DNA of 64,000 nt from Halothece sp. PCC 7418 (GCF_000317635.1 NC_019779.1:1922001-1986000); one strand, 5' to 3'. Positions 53,230 to 63,442 are shown, numbered from the stretch's first letter. The notes: generated by a model not told the origin, from the letters alone. Made by a program: numbers and translations.

Positions 53230-55677
53230 ATGACCAATCAACAGTTTATAGTAACTGAACCCCTTTCACAAGCGGGTCAGAGTGCGGAAAAGAAAGTTTG
53301 GGAAACCATACAAGTTGCGTTTGAAAATCGTAATTGTTTGGGCTATTGGCGTTATCCCATTTTTTCGACTGGGACTAATTTTCGGAAAGAACCTGATATT
53401 TTGTTGCTCGATCGCGCTCTGGGAATTATGATTATTGAAGTGAAAGGGCTAGTCATTGATCAAATTAAACAAATTACAGGACACCTCTGGCACTATCAAA
53501 ACTTTTACACCAGCAGTGGTAATCCTTATCAACAAGCCGAAAATCAACTCTTTTCTCTTCTCAATTATTGTCACCAAGAAGCCAGCTTAAATCATCAAAT
53601 TACCAGTCGGGTTTTAGTCGCCTTACCCAATATTACCCGCAGGGAATGGGAAGCAAGAACATTTCATCGTCTCCCTAGTCAACCCCCTCTCTTATTAACA
53701 GATGATTTCGCCTCAACTGATCATTTATTCTCAAAAATCAAACAAACCCCAATTCTTTCTCAAGGGACTGATCTAACCGAAAAACAATGGGAACTCTTAC
53801 TTGCAATGTTCAGTGGAACACCCGTTTATCAAAAACCCAAATATCGAGTTCTCGCGTCTCCAAATAGTCGAGGAAAAATCTTACAACAAGTTTATCAACA
53901 GATTTCTCAATGGGATCAACAACAAGAAAAAATTGGCAAACAAATTCCCCCAGGATGTCAACGGATACGGGGAATTGCTGGGTCTGGAAAAACTGCGCTT
54001 CTCTGTCAAAAAGCAGCGCAAATGCACTTAAAACATCCAGACTGGGAGATTGCGTTAGTCTTCTTTTCTCGTAGCCTCTACCCCGTCATTATTGATCAAC
54101 TCAGCTATTGGTTAAATCGCTTTAGTGAAGCAAAACAAACCTTTCACCCCAAAAACTCTAAACTGCGCGTCCTTCATGCTTGGGGCGCAAAAAAACAAGC
54201 TGGACTCTATCGCCTCATCGCCGAAGCAGCAGACATTTCTCCCCTCACGGTATCTGATATTCCCAAACCCGAACGGTATCAGCCCCAAGTCGCCCTTGCC
54301 TTAGCCTGCGATCAGCTTCTCACAAAAACATCGATTCCTCAACTTTTTGATGCCATCCTCATTGACGAAGGACAAGATTTGCTAGTTGACGAAAAAATCA
54401 AGCTACAAACTCAACAACCTTTCTATCAACTGGCTTATCAAGCATTACGCCCCGTCCATCCCACGCAACCGCAACAACGGCGACTGATTTGGACCTATGA
54501 CGAAGCCCAAAGTTTAGATCATCTCACGATTCCCACCCCAGGAGAGATTTTAGGAGAAAAACGAGCGCATCTTCTCAGTGGCGAGTATCAAGATGGAATC
54601 AAAAAAACAGAAATTCTCTCTCGTTGTTACCGACTCCCTCATCCCGTAATTACTTTTGCTCATGGGATTGGTATGGGATTATTAAGACGGAAAGGACTAT
54701 TAACAGGAGTGAGACATCCTGAAGACTGGAAAGCGTTGGGTTATGAAGTGACAGGACATTTTGAACCGCAGACAGAAATTATTCTCAAACGTCCGATTGA
54801 AAATTCGCCTCATCCCTTACCGCAATTATGGTCGGGTGAGATGATCCGCTTTCAAAGTTATGCGGTACGCCAAGAAGAATTAACCGCTTTAGCTGAACAA
54901 ATTTTAATCAATTTACGTCAGGAAGGATTACGTCCCAGCCGTCAGATTTTAGTCTTGGTTTTAGGGGAAACTTTCACCGCGAGGCGTTTAGAAACAGAAG
55001 TAGCGCGGTTTCTCTACCAACAAGGGCTTGATATTTATCTCCCCAGTGCGCCTGATTGTAATGTTTTTGAAACGGCTTCGGTTCAGCGTAACCCAAATCA
55101 ATTTTGGTGTGAAGGAGGGGTGACGGTTTCTCGCATTCATCGCGCCAAAGGACAAGAAGCGGATATGGTGTATATTGTGGGTTTAGACCAAATTGCAAAA
55201 GACGAAGGAAACCTTTATCTCCGCAATCAGTTATTTACCGCCATTACTCGCACTCGCGCTTGGGTGACGTTAAGCGGTGTGGGGGCTTATTCGTTTTATG
55301 AAGAAGTGCAACAAGTCCTTGACAGTGGGGAGACGTTTCGGTTTATTTATCGCCAACCGCCGTTAAGAGAGATTCCCATTACCCCAGTTGGAGAGTTTCT
55401 CGCCCGTTATACTGCTGGGGAACGAAATTTTCAGAATATTGATTTACAAGGGATAGAGTTAAGTCATTTTGACCTGAAAGGATGTAATTTTATTGGTGCA
55501 AATTTAGTGGGGGCAAATTTGAGTTATAGTTGCTTAGAAGGGGCAAAATTAGTGGTGGCGAATCTAGAAAATGCTAACTTAAGTCAAGCGAATTTATGTA
55601 AAGCTAAGTTAGTGGGAGCAAACTTAAAAAATGCGAATTTGGAAGGGGCAAATCTGACTCACACTGATTTATATTAG
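53230..55677 (+). CDS. NERD nuclease-like, SF1 helicase, pentapeptide-repeat fusion protein
   Basis: 815 residues. The N-terminal NERD domain (about 15-130) has FRKEPDILLLDRALGIMIIE and the EVKG nuclease-type motif. A UvrD/SF1-like helicase follows with Walker A IRGIAGSGKTALL near 247, Walker B DAILIDEGQDLL near 376, HRAKGQEADMVYIVG near 638 and LFTAITRTRAWVTLSG near 667. About ten pentapeptide repeats (ANLVGANLSY, ANLENANLSQANL) end the protein. It may act on damaged or foreign DNA, but the substrate is unknown. The start codon sits in a CCAATGA repeat. Confidence 0.82.
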   Translation: MTNQQFIVTEPLSQAGQSAEKKVWETIQVAFENRNCLGYWRYPIFSTGTNFRKEPDILLLDRALGIMIIEVKGLVIDQIKQITGHLWHYQNFYTSSGNPYQQAENQLFSLLNYCHQEASLNHQITSRVLVALPNITRREWEARTFHRLPSQPPLLLTDDFASTDHLFSKIKQTPILSQGTDLTEKQWELLLAMFSGTPVYQKPKYRVLASPNSRGKILQQVYQQISQWDQQQEKIGKQIPPGCQRIRGIAGSGKTALLCQKAAQMHLKHPDWEIALVFFSRSLYPVIIDQLSYWLNRFSEAKQTFHPKNSKLRVLHAWGAKKQAGLYRLIAEAADISPLTVSDIPKPERYQPQVALALACDQLLTKTSIPQLFDAILIDEGQDLLVDEKIKLQTQQPFYQLAYQALRPVHPTQPQQRRLIWTYDEAQSLDHLTIPTPGEILGEKRAHLLSGEYQDGIKKTEILSRCYRLPHPVITFAHGIGMGLLRRKGLLTGVRHPEDWKALGYEVTGHFEPQTEIILKRPIENSPHPLPQLWSGEMIRFQSYAVRQEELTALAEQILINLRQEGLRPSRQILVLVLGETFTARRLETEVARFLYQQGLDIYLPSAPDCNVFETASVQRNPNQFWCEGGVTVSRIHRAKGQEADMVYIVGLDQIAKDEGNLYLRNQLFTAITRTRAWVTLSGVGAYSFYEEVQQVLDSGETFRFIYRQPPLREIPITPVGEFLARYTAGERNFQNIDLQGIELSHFDLKGCNFIGANLVGANLSYSCLEGAKLVVANLENANLSQANLCKAKLVGANLKNANLEGANLTHTDLY

Positions 55678-55721
55678 AAGTAGCGATAGTAACAAGAACT
55701 AAGAACCAATCACTAATAATT

Positions 55722-56150
55722 ATGAGTTTATTTAAGCGCGATCGCGTTTTAGTTCCCATTGACTTTTCCGAGTCCTCCTTTCAAGCCCTAGCAGAAGCCA
55801 TCAACGAAGTAGAAGACCCAGAGAATGTTCATATTCTCCACGTTTTGCGTCCACTTAACCCTGGAGATCCTGGTATGATTTGGCATACAGTGGATAACGA
55901 AACCCGTCGTCGCCACGTAGAAAAGGTGTTTTATAAACGGTGTTCTGATCCCGAATATAAAAAAGCACCCTTTAATGTCATGATTGGGAAACCAGCGAGA
56001 AAAATTCTTGACTATGCCAAAAAAAACGATATTCAACTGATTATTATACCTTCTCATGCCCACAAAGGTTTAAACCGTTTTGCTTTGGGTTCAGTTGCAG
56101 AAAGAGTCGTGCGTCAAGCTCCCTGTCCAGTTTTAGTGTTGCGAGACTAA
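55722..56150 (+). CDS. Universal stress protein (UspA family)
   Basis: 142 residues. N-terminal DRVLVPIDFSESSFQALAEA and C-terminal IIIPSHAHKGLNRFALGSVAE then VRQAPCPVLVLRD, the glycine-serine ATP-binding signature of the Usp fold. The role in stress tolerance is general. The stop of the pentapeptide protein lies 44 bases upstream; co-transcription is possible. The ligand is not determined. Confidence 0.9.
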   Translation: MSLFKRDRVLVPIDFSESSFQALAEAINEVEDPENVHILHVLRPLNPGDPGMIWHTVDNETRRRHVEKVFYKRCSDPEYKKAPFNVMIGKPARKILDYAKKNDIQLIIIPSHAHKGLNRFALGSVAERVVRQAPCPVLVLRD

Positions 56151-56248
56151 TTATTGACTGAATTTTCTCAAGAGACACGGGTTGCAACTTTCTGTTAACG
56201 GTGATTCATGGGTAATAGAAATCAAAACCAAATGAGTAATGACGATTA

Positions 56249-56524
56249 TTAAGTCAATAGTCCTTGTTGTCCTAGTAGAATTTCTCGTAATAAGGTGAAA
56301 ATTCCCACCCAAATCACAGGAGTAATATCAACCCCGCCAATGGGAGGAACAACTTTCCGCAAGGGGGCTAAAAAGGGCTCAGTCGGGAATGCGACTAGAC
56401 TGTAAGGAAACTGTTTAAGATTAATTTGGGGATACCAGGTGAGGACAATCCGAAAAATAAAGAGAACCGTCATCACCGCGAAAAAGATTCCTAATCCCCA
56501 ATTGATCACTGTTGATAATTCCAT
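56249..56524 (-). CDS. YggT family membrane protein (YlmG/Ycf19-like)
   Basis: 91 residues from MELSTVINWGLGIFF with two membrane helices. The family motif between them is RIVLTWYPQIN and FPTEPFLAPLRKVVPPIGGVDITPVI-type spacing. YggT proteins are linked to septum and nucleoid organisation in cyanobacteria and chloroplasts. Convergent with usp. Confidence 0.9.
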   Translation of the reverse strand: MELSTVINWGLGIFFAVMTVLFIFRIVLTWYPQINLKQFPYSLVAFPTEPFLAPLRKVVPPIGGVDITPVIWVGIFTLLREILLGQQGLLT

Positions 56525-56692
56525 AAACAAATTATTAAAATTATTAATAAGGACAAGATAAATCAGGATAGATCAGGTTTGACTCAGCTGGCTACAACTT
56601 AAAGACAGTCACCAAACCCTGTTATCCTGTAAATTAGCATAGGGGCTCTCCCTGTAACCATTCAACTTTAAATCATAGAGTAACAAAAGACC

Positions 56693-56812
56693 ATGACACC
56701 ATCTTTAGCAAACTTCCTTTATAGCTTACTCGCTGGAACGTTAATCGTTGTCATTCCAGCAACGATCGCGCTCGTTTTCATTAGCATTAAAGACCGCGTT
56801 CGTCGCTCTTAG
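56693..56812 (+). CDS. psbX: Photosystem II protein PsbX
   Basis: A 39-residue frame: [20 protein letters not shown] with one membrane helix and a basic C-terminus (KDRVRRS). This is the classic PsbX sequence, a small peripheral PSII subunit near cytochrome b559. ycf66 follows in the same direction, the usual cyanobacterial order. The gene is too short for routine ORF calling. Confidence 0.93.
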   Translation: MTPSLANFLYSLLAGTLIVVIPATIALVFISIKDRVRRS

Positions 56813-56977
56813 ATCATTGTTCATGTTATGAATCATGCTTGTCCAGGGGAACTCTACCCTCCTCTGGACGGCTTTTATTTAATTTAGGATGGAGACAGTC
56901 TCCGTGCTGAGAGAGAACAGAACGATTAAGATAAAAATGTGATCAGCACAGGGCAAACCCAAGCAAGGAGCAGAGCA

Positions 56978-57838
56978 ATGGTAAACTTCGGGCTGAACTC
57001 AGCCAGCATCCTCGGCATCTTTCTCGCGATCGCGGGGGCATCTTTATATTTTATGCGTTCGTTTCGCCCAGAACTCTCTAGAGACCAAGATATCTTTTTT
57101 GCTGCGGTGGGACTACTGTGCGGATTTATCTTGTTATTCCAAGGGTGGCGACTCGATCCCATTTTGCAGTTTGGTCAGTTTCTGCTCACGGCGATGGCGG
57201 TGGCGTTTGGCGTGGAAACGATTCGCTTACGGGCTGCAACCACCGAACAAGCGAAACGAAGCGCACCCACTGTTGACCGAGATCGACGCACCAGTCGCGT
57301 TTATCGAGCGGAAATCGATGACATGGAACCCTATTTTGAAGAAGAAGAACCCACCGACACCCGCCGTCGGTTACGAGGAACAACTGTTGAACGTTCTCCT
57401 CGCAGCGATCGGTATGATGAGGGCTATGAACAAGAAACGCCTCGTCCTAGCAAAACCCGTTCCAGTCGCAGCAAACGAAAACCTTCTACCCGTTCTCGCA
57501 CCGCCCCCGATTATTACTATGATGAAGAACCGAATGAATCTTATGATCGTCGGGATGTAGAAGAAGACAGAGACGATTATATTCCTCCCCGTCAACCTCG
57601 GTCTCGTCGAGAAGACTCGAATCCGCCAACTCGTACCTCTCGCAAACCCCGTCCTCGTCCCCGTGACGATGAAAGCCGAGAGCGACGTTCAGCGAGTACC
57701 CGATCGCGCCCTCCAGTGAGTCGTCCTCCTTCCCGTCGTCGTCCTGCACCGCCAAAAGAAGATTATGTAGATTATAAACCCATTGATCCCCCAGAAAATG
57801 AGGATGATCCCGACAACAGTAATCAATTTGATTATTAA
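56978..57838 (+). CDS. ycf66: Ycf66 family protein (long form)
   Basis: 286 residues from MVNFGLNSASILGI, with AAGGAG before the ATG; the frame is open 13 codons upstream. Three hydrophobic segments (about 5-25, 37-52 and 58-80) are followed by a 200-residue disordered tail rich in Arg, Asp, Glu, Pro and Ser (RKPRPRPRDDESRERRSAST). It sits beside psbX, as expected. Function uncertain. Its 3' end overlaps the start of the next lipoprotein gene. Confidence 0.9.
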   Translation: MVNFGLNSASILGIFLAIAGASLYFMRSFRPELSRDQDIFFAAVGLLCGFILLFQGWRLDPILQFGQFLLTAMAVAFGVETIRLRAATTEQAKRSAPTVDRDRRTSRVYRAEIDDMEPYFEEEEPTDTRRRLRGTTVERSPRSDRYDEGYEQETPRPSKTRSSRSKRKPSTRSRTAPDYYYDEEPNESYDRRDVEEDRDDYIPPRQPRSRREDSNPPTRTSRKPRPRPRDDESRERRSASTRSRPPVSRPPSRRRPAPPKEDYVDYKPIDPPENEDDPDNSNQFDY

Positions 57839-58385
57839 GCAGACAGCAACTTGGAAACGCTGGCTGAGTCTGAGTGTCAGCGTTGGTTTACTCAGCCTTT
57901 TATCTGCTTGTGGATCGGCAAATCTTCCTGAAGGGACAACCGGAATTAACAGTCGTTACAATGACCAAGAACCCAGTTTGAGTGGTAATGGACGATATTT
58001 AGCTTGGGTTTCAACCCGTAATGGTCGCCATCAAGTGTTACTGTATGATTTATCCCGCGAGCAATATGTTCCCCTACCTGGGTTAAATCCTAAAAATGTT
58101 CTCACGGAAAGCCCGAGCTTAAGCCGAACGGGGCGTTATTTAGTTTTTTTAGTCAGTCGTGAGGGTCGCCCTGAAATTGCCCTGTATGATCGGATTGTGG
58201 AAGAAACGGAAATTTTAACCGACTCTTATCGCTATTGGGTGCGGAATCCTGACATTGATTTAGATGGACGTTATATTGTGTTTGAAACCGCCCGTCGCGG
58301 TCAATGGGATGTGGAAGTGTTAGACCGTGGCCCGGAAATTGAGCCTGATATCCTAGATGGAACACGCATTTATGGCAATCCGTAG
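57804..58385 (+). CDS. TolB-like (PD40 repeat) lipoprotein, copy 1
   Basis: 193 residues from the ATG at 57804, or about 185 from TTG at 57828; both overlap the ycf66 end. Signal peptide with lipobox LLSAC (Cys36 from the ATG). The mature part has three TolB/WD40-like repeats: EPSLSGNGRYLAWVSTRNGR, SPSLSRTGRYLVFLVSREGR and NPDIDLDGRYIVFETARRGQ. It is probably a half-propeller outer-membrane-facing protein. The next gene is a paralogue overlapping by 14 bases, so the two may assemble together. Confidence 0.8.
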   Translation: MIPTTVINLIIKQTATWKRWLSLSVSVGLLSLLSACGSANLPEGTTGINSRYNDQEPSLSGNGRYLAWVSTRNGRHQVLLYDLSREQYVPLPGLNPKNVLTESPSLSRTGRYLVFLVSREGRPEIALYDRIVEETEILTDSYRYWVRNPDIDLDGRYIVFETARRGQWDVEVLDRGPEIEPDILDGTRIYGNP

Positions 58386-58896
58386 CCTTTCTTTTCCTTT
58401 CAAATTGCTCGCTGGTGTGTTACTCAGTCCCTTATTCGCCAGTTGTGGCGGTTATCCCGAAATTGTTAAAATTCCTTTTTCTCAAGGGACGGAGAGCTTA
58501 AATACTCCTGCTTCCGAGTTTCATCCTGAAATTGCGGATCGCTATGTGGCGTTTGTCTCAGATCGCAATGGGTCACAGGATATTTATCTCTATGATCAGC
58601 GCGATCGCGCTCTCATTTCCCTTCCTGGATTAAATGCACTCGATGAAATGGCATTTGACCCCACCGTTTCCGAAGACGGGCGTTTGATTGCATTTACCAA
58701 AACCCGCCAAGGACGGTCTGATATTTTTCTTTATAACCGAGAAACGCGATCGCTGCGTAATTTGACCAGTAATTTATCGGCACAAGTTCGCCGTCCGAGT
58801 ATTAGTGCAGACGGTTCAACCATTGCTTTTGAAGCGAATCCTGATGGCAACTGGGATATTCTCATCTATGACCGATCAGGTCAACCTCTAAATTAA
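58372..58896 (+). CDS. TolB-like (PD40 repeat) lipoprotein, copy 2
   Basis: 174 residues from MAIRSLSFPFKLLAG, overlapping the previous gene by 14 bases. Lipobox PLFASC (Cys25). Three repeats again: HPEIADRYVAFVSDRNGSQD, DPTVSEDGRLIAFTKTRQGR and RPSISADGSTIAFEANPDGN. Each protein alone is too short for a complete six-blade propeller, which suggests dimer or partner formation (inference). Function unknown. Confidence 0.8.
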   Translation: MAIRSLSFPFKLLAGVLLSPLFASCGGYPEIVKIPFSQGTESLNTPASEFHPEIADRYVAFVSDRNGSQDIYLYDQRDRALISLPGLNALDEMAFDPTVSEDGRLIAFTKTRQGRSDIFLYNRETRSLRNLTSNLSAQVRRPSISADGSTIAFEANPDGNWDILIYDRSGQPLN

Positions 58897-58912
58897 CTGG
58901 TAAACTGGAAAA

Positions 58913-59554
58913 TTAATAGGGAAGCCCACGAAATCGCTTAACTTTTGGTTTTACCTTCAAGCCTCGTCTTTTATGACTTGATGAAGCAGCGACCGACTCT
59001 TGGTGTGTTTCTGTTGTCTCTGAAGAGAGAGCCGTTTCTTCAGCTACATCTTCTGATGCTTGCAAGAAGGTTTTTTCTTCTCCATTGTTACCGAACTCTG
59101 CTGTTAATTCTTCTACAAGTGGAACTAAAGACGCTGGTTCCCAGTCTGTTTTGTCGAGAGCGAGCATAACCAATTCCATCCCTTGCGTCAAGCTCAAAGG
59201 GAGATGACCATAATCAAATCCAGGTAAGAGTTGGTAAGCCCCTTGATTTTTAGCCCATCGCTGTTCAATTTCAGACACCTGAATCCTTTCTTGTGCTGTC
59301 AGGATTACTTTCAGATCAGGGTGATTCTGGTGTGTCCACCGACAAAACTCATAGGGGTTGAGCTTTTCAATCGACATTTCCACAATGATGAGTTTCGGTA
59401 AGATTTGATGCGCTTCACTTGCTTCTTGCAAGAGCTTCCGCAGATTCACTTCTGGGGATTCTTGAATCACAACCAAACCTTGGCTTCTTAAGAGCCGTGT
59501 CCAAATTTCACTCTGGGAGCTACTTTTTTGTATAACCACCACTATATCTGTCAT
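58913..59554 (-). CDS. Degenerate response-regulator receiver-like protein
   Basis: 213 residues. The first 125 resemble a receiver domain (VVVIQKSSSQSEIWTRLL, LIIVEMSIEKLNPYEFC, LKVILTAQERIQ). The phosphoacceptor aspartate position appears to be glutamate (IVEMS), so it may be phosphorylation-independent. The tail is low-complexity and ends in a basic KVKPKVKRFRGLPY. No histidine kinase is adjacent. Convergent with the TolB-like pair. Confidence 0.65.
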   Translation of the reverse strand: MTDIVVVIQKSSSQSEIWTRLLRSQGLVVIQESPEVNLRKLLQEASEAHQILPKLIIVEMSIEKLNPYEFCRWTHQNHPDLKVILTAQERIQVSEIEQRWAKNQGAYQLLPGFDYGHLPLSLTQGMELVMLALDKTDWEPASLVPLVEELTAEFGNNGEEKTFLQASEDVAEETALSSETTETHQESVAASSSHKRRGLKVKPKVKRFRGLPY

Positions 59555-59789
59555 ATTAAACCGCTATATTAATAATTATTTCGCTGATCTGACAGTCGAG
59601 CCAGTTTCTTTGTATAAATCGCTACACTGGATCAAATCAACTTGCTTGAGTGATTTCTTGCTTTACGGCAAGGGATTTGCAGAATCAAATTGAATCACTG
59701 CTAGGTATAGATACTTTACAATATTACAGAATTTTGCGCGGTTTACTGTGACGAAATTAACCGTTTTCGTCAGCACTTTTTACTGATAA

Positions 59790-59874
59790 CGGAGAGGGGG
59801 AGATTCGAACTCCCGGAGCCTCTCGGCTCAGCCGATTTCAAGTCGGCCGCAATCGACCACTCTGCCACCTCTCC
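59790..59874 (-). tRNA. tRNA-Ser (anticodon UGA)
   Basis: On the minus strand: acceptor GGAGAGG pairs with CCTCTCC, the anticodon loop reads CTTGAAA, giving anticodon TGA between GCCGA and TCGGC stems, a long variable arm (GAGCCGAGAGGCTC), and a T-loop GTTCGAATC. The long variable arm confirms a type II serine tRNA. CCA is not encoded. Length 85. Confidence 0.95.
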
Positions 59875-59887
59875 AAAATTTCAAGTT

Positions 59888-60823
59888 CTATGATAGCAGT
59901 TTCTTTGCTCTGGCTTCTACCGCTTGATAAAAAATTTCTTCTGTCAGGATGGAAAAATTATTTCTCATGTAAACCAGCCGAATTTCACGAACACCAGCAG
60001 GAGTCAGAGAAACTAAAAAGAATTTGCGTAAATATTGCCCATTTTCTTGAGTTTCAATCAAACGTGGAACACAAGCAGCATTGAAATAAACTGTTCCCTG
60101 TTCATCAACCACAACCGCAGTGCGTTGATAATCCTGAGTGTGTCGCAAGCAGTGGTGCATATGACCAAACGCAACGAGAGGGATTTTTTTTCCCAGTTGA
60201 CGGGTTTGCGCGATCGCGCATCGCAAATCCTCATCCCCATAATCTCCTCCCCTCGGCTTCCAATCGCGACCACACAAATCATGCGGTTGATCCCCCAATC
60301 CCTTCGGACCATTATGGGCGAGAAAAATGGTTGTCCTATAATCAGTTGAGTTGACCGCGTCCATCATCCGCGCTGTAGAATCTTCAAAGCCATTCACCCC
60401 ATACCGTTGTTGATAAAACTCCCCATTCCGCCATTGTGATCCGCCCCAGCTAAAAGGACGACTTCCCACCACAGACAGATGCCAGGGGTGAAAATCTTGT
60501 TTACTGTAACCGACATGACTTTCCCCAAGGAGATCCAATTGCTGTTGCACCCGATCTTCTCGCGATCGGTCATAAGGACACTTTTTGCGCCCCTTTTTTG
60601 AGGCACTGTAATGAGCATCATGATTGCCTAAAATGACTGCTTTGGGTAACTGCAATGCAGAAACTCGTTTGACAATTCCCACAGCTTCATTGCCAAAATC
60701 CCCGACAAACAGGGCTAAATCAACCCCTAGGGCTTCTAAACAGGCATTATCCTTTAACTCCCATTGGTCATGAATATCGCCCACCACCGCGATCGTGCAG
60801 TTTGGTTTCAGTGTCCCTTTCAT
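59888..60823 (-). CDS. Metallophosphoesterase (TIGR04168-like)
   Basis: 311 residues. Metallophosphatase motifs in order: VVGDIHDQW (near 14), LFVGDFGNEAV (near 38), VILGNHDAHY (near 62), IFLAHNGPKGLG (near 167) and VAFGHMHHCLR (near 214). This is a family seen in cyanobacteria and plants with no known substrate. It lies beside tRNA-Ser, on the same strand. The start at MKGTLKPNCTIAVV is typical. Confidence 0.88.
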   Translation of the reverse strand: MKGTLKPNCTIAVVGDIHDQWELKDNACLEALGVDLALFVGDFGNEAVGIVKRVSALQLPKAVILGNHDAHYSASKKGRKKCPYDRSREDRVQQQLDLLGESHVGYSKQDFHPWHLSVVGSRPFSWGGSQWRNGEFYQQRYGVNGFEDSTARMMDAVNSTDYRTTIFLAHNGPKGLGDQPHDLCGRDWKPRGGDYGDEDLRCAIAQTRQLGKKIPLVAFGHMHHCLRHTQDYQRTAVVVDEQGTVYFNAACVPRLIETQENGQYLRKFFLVSLTPAGVREIRLVYMRNNFSILTEEIFYQAVEARAKKLLS

Positions 60824-61045
60824 TCCTCGAATTGTTGTCTTGCTTACAGATACAATTGCTACCTTAAAGTAAAAATCGAGAAATGCTTACTATAAAAAGA
60901 CCAAAATTGGGAAAAAACGTCCCAAATCGTAAAATTCCCCCCTAGGGTTACGGCTATTCCCATTGTGAATGGATAACAATGAAGGATACAGTAGAACCAA
61001 ATAGATAAGAAAAGTTAAGAAAGCAGTCTATCAACGATAGTCATT

Positions 61046-63442
61046 ATGTTTGAATATTTTACGGATAAAGCCATCAAAGCCGTTGTTCTTGCCCAAGAAG
61101 AAGCACGCCGAATGAAGCAAAATCTGGTGGGTAGCGAACAAGTGCTGTTAGGTCTCATTGCTGAAGGCAGTAGCGATGCAGCCAATATCTTAAGTCAATT
61201 AGGTGTCAAACTCAAGGATGCTCGTCAAGTGGTGGAAGGATTAGTGGGATCAGGCTCAGATAATGTCCCCGCCAATATTCCGTTTACTCCTAGAGCCAAA
61301 CGAATTTTCGAGCAAGCATTAGAAATTGCTCGTCAACAATCCCATCAGTCAATTTTACCCGAACATATCTTGTTGGCGATGACCCAAGAAGAAGGGGTCG
61401 CCACTAAAGTCTTGAGTCAATTGGGAGCCGATCCCCAGCAAGTTGCAGCACGGTTAGAAGAGGCTCTAAATAACCCCAGTTCAGGTGACGAAGAACCCTC
61501 AGCACCCGCAACCGCCAGCATGGGTGAGCGTCGTCAAGGTCGGTTTGGGTTTAATCCACAGCAACAGCAACAAGGAGATAATGGCTTAAAATCCTTTGCC
61601 ATTAACTTGACCGAAAAAGCTCAAAACGAAGAGATTGACCCGATCATCGGTCGTGACCAAGAAGTAGAACGCACCATTCAGATTTTAGGTCGTCGAACCA
61701 AAAATAATCCTGTTTTGGTGGGTGAACCGGGGGTGGGAAAAACCGCGATCGCGGAAGGTTTAGCACAACGCATTGTCCGCCAAGATGTACCAGAAGCCTT
61801 GCAAGATAAGCAAGTGTATAGCCTTGATATGGGCTTACTGGTTGCTGGAACGCGCTTCCGAGGTGAATTTGAAGAACGGTTAAAAAATATCGTCAAAGAA
61901 GTGCAAGAAGCGGGAAATATCATCCTTGTCATTGATGAAATCCATACGCTCATCGGTGGCGGAGCCATGGAAGGGGGAATGGATGCAGCCAACCTCCTGA
62001 AACCCGCCTTAGCCCGTGGTGAACTGCAATGTGTCGGCACAACCACCATGGATGAATATCGCCAATATATTGAGCAAGATGCAGCGTTAGAACGACGCTT
62101 CCAACCCGTTATGGTGGATGAACCTTCTGTGGAACAAACCATTGACATTTTAGAAGGCATTCGCAGTCCTTACGAAGAATATCATAAGGTTAAAATCTCT
62201 CTTGAAGCCTTAGAAGCAGCAGCAAAACTCTCTGATCGATATATCAGCGATCGGCACTTGCCAGATAAAGCCATTGATATCATTGATGAAGCTGGTTCTC
62301 GCTTACATCTCAGTCAGTCTATGGCCGAAAAATCCGCGGAAGGAGAAGCAGAAGAAAACACAACTGAAACCCCTGCAGAAATCCCCGTTGTTGGCTTAGA
62401 TGAAGTCGCAAGCATTGTTTCCTCTTGGACAGGTGTTCCCGTCAACAAGATGACCCAAGCCGAATCCGAACTCTTGTTACACCTCGAAGATACGCTGCAT
62501 GAGCGCATTATTGGTCAAAGTGAAGCCGTGAGTGCTGTTTCTCGTGCGATTCGTCGCGCCCGTGTCGGTATGAAAGATGTGGATCGCCCGATCGCGAGCT
62601 TTATCTTCTCTGGTCCCACAGGTGTCGGTAAAACTGAGTTAACCAAAGCCCTAGCGCAATATATGTTTGGCGATGAAGAGGCGATGATCCGTCTTGATAT
62701 GTCCGAATATATGGATCCCCAAAGTGTTTCTAAGTTAATCGGTTCGCCACCAGGATTCGTCGGCTATGATGAAGGCGGACACCTGACCGAACAAGTGCGC
62801 CGTCGTCCTTACACCGTTGTTCTCTTAGATGAAATTGAAAAAGCGCATCCCGATGTCTTTAACTCCTTATTGCAAATTCTAGATGACGGTCATCTCACCG
62901 ACTCGAAAGGACGCAAAGTTGACTTCAAAAATACCTTGATTATCATGACTTCCAACATCGGTTCTCAAGTCATTGAAAAAGGTGGCGGTGGACTCGGTTT
63001 TGAATTGGATAGCGAAGGTGATAGCACCTATACCCGCATCCGTAATCGCGTCCAAGAAGAAATGAAAAACTACTTCCGTCCTGAGTTTCTTAATCGGGTG
63101 GATGAAGTGATTGTCTTCCGTCAACTGCAAAAAGAAGAAGTGGGCGAAATTGCTGATTTACTCCTCAAAGAAATTGGTGGTCGCCTTAAAGACCAGCAAG
63201 GGGTTGAGTTAGAAGTCAGCGATCGCTTCAAAGACCGCGTCATTGAAGAAGGGTATGATGTCAGTTATGGGGCGCGTCCCTTACGCCGTGTGTTGATGCG
63301 TTTGTTAGAAGATAACCTTGCTCAAGCCATTCTCTCTGGGGATCTGAGCGAAGGGGATACCGCTTATGTCGATGTCGATGATGACGGTAATATTTCCCTT
63401 ACAGAAGCAGCGAAGAAAAAGCAACTGCAACCTGTGGGCTAA
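61046..63442 (+). CDS. clpC: ClpC-type Clp protease ATPase lacking the middle (UVR) domain
   Basis: 798 residues. A duplicated Clp N-domain (1-140), a Q-rich linker ([12 protein letters not shown]), AAA1 with Walker [12 protein letters not shown] near 227, and AAA2 with [12 protein letters not shown] near 522. The ClpP-docking-type GGGGLGFE is present, so it is probably a protease partner. Between DEAGSRL (near 415) and [12 protein letters not shown] (near 453) only about 33 residues replace the usual 65-75-residue UVR/M domain. It is annotated clpC by overall similarity; a second true ClpC is likely elsewhere. Confidence 0.85.
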   Translation: MFEYFTDKAIKAVVLAQEEARRMKQNLVGSEQVLLGLIAEGSSDAANILSQLGVKLKDARQVVEGLVGSGSDNVPANIPFTPRAKRIFEQALEIARQQSHQSILPEHILLAMTQEEGVATKVLSQLGADPQQVAARLEEALNNPSSGDEEPSAPATASMGERRQGRFGFNPQQQQQGDNGLKSFAINLTEKAQNEEIDPIIGRDQEVERTIQILGRRTKNNPVLVGEPGVGKTAIAEGLAQRIVRQDVPEALQDKQVYSLDMGLLVAGTRFRGEFEERLKNIVKEVQEAGNIILVIDEIHTLIGGGAMEGGMDAANLLKPALARGELQCVGTTTMDEYRQYIEQDAALERRFQPVMVDEPSVEQTIDILEGIRSPYEEYHKVKISLEALEAAAKLSDRYISDRHLPDKAIDIIDEAGSRLHLSQSMAEKSAEGEAEENTTETPAEIPVVGLDEVASIVSSWTGVPVNKMTQAESELLLHLEDTLHERIIGQSEAVSAVSRAIRRARVGMKDVDRPIASFIFSGPTGVGKTELTKALAQYMFGDEEAMIRLDMSEYMDPQSVSKLIGSPPGFVGYDEGGHLTEQVRRRPYTVVLLDEIEKAHPDVFNSLLQILDDGHLTDSKGRKVDFKNTLIIMTSNIGSQVIEKGGGGLGFELDSEGDSTYTRIRNRVQEEMKNYFRPEFLNRVDEVIVFRQLQKEEVGEIADLLLKEIGGRLKDQQGVELEVSDRFKDRVIEEGYDVSYGARPLRRVLMRLLEDNLAQAILSGDLSEGDTAYVDVDDDGNISLTEAAKKKQLQPVG

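Noticed and set aside
61678-62160. A 160-residue open frame on the minus strand inside clpC
   Set aside because: It lies wholly within the conserved AAA1 coding region and shows no domain; it is a shadow frame.
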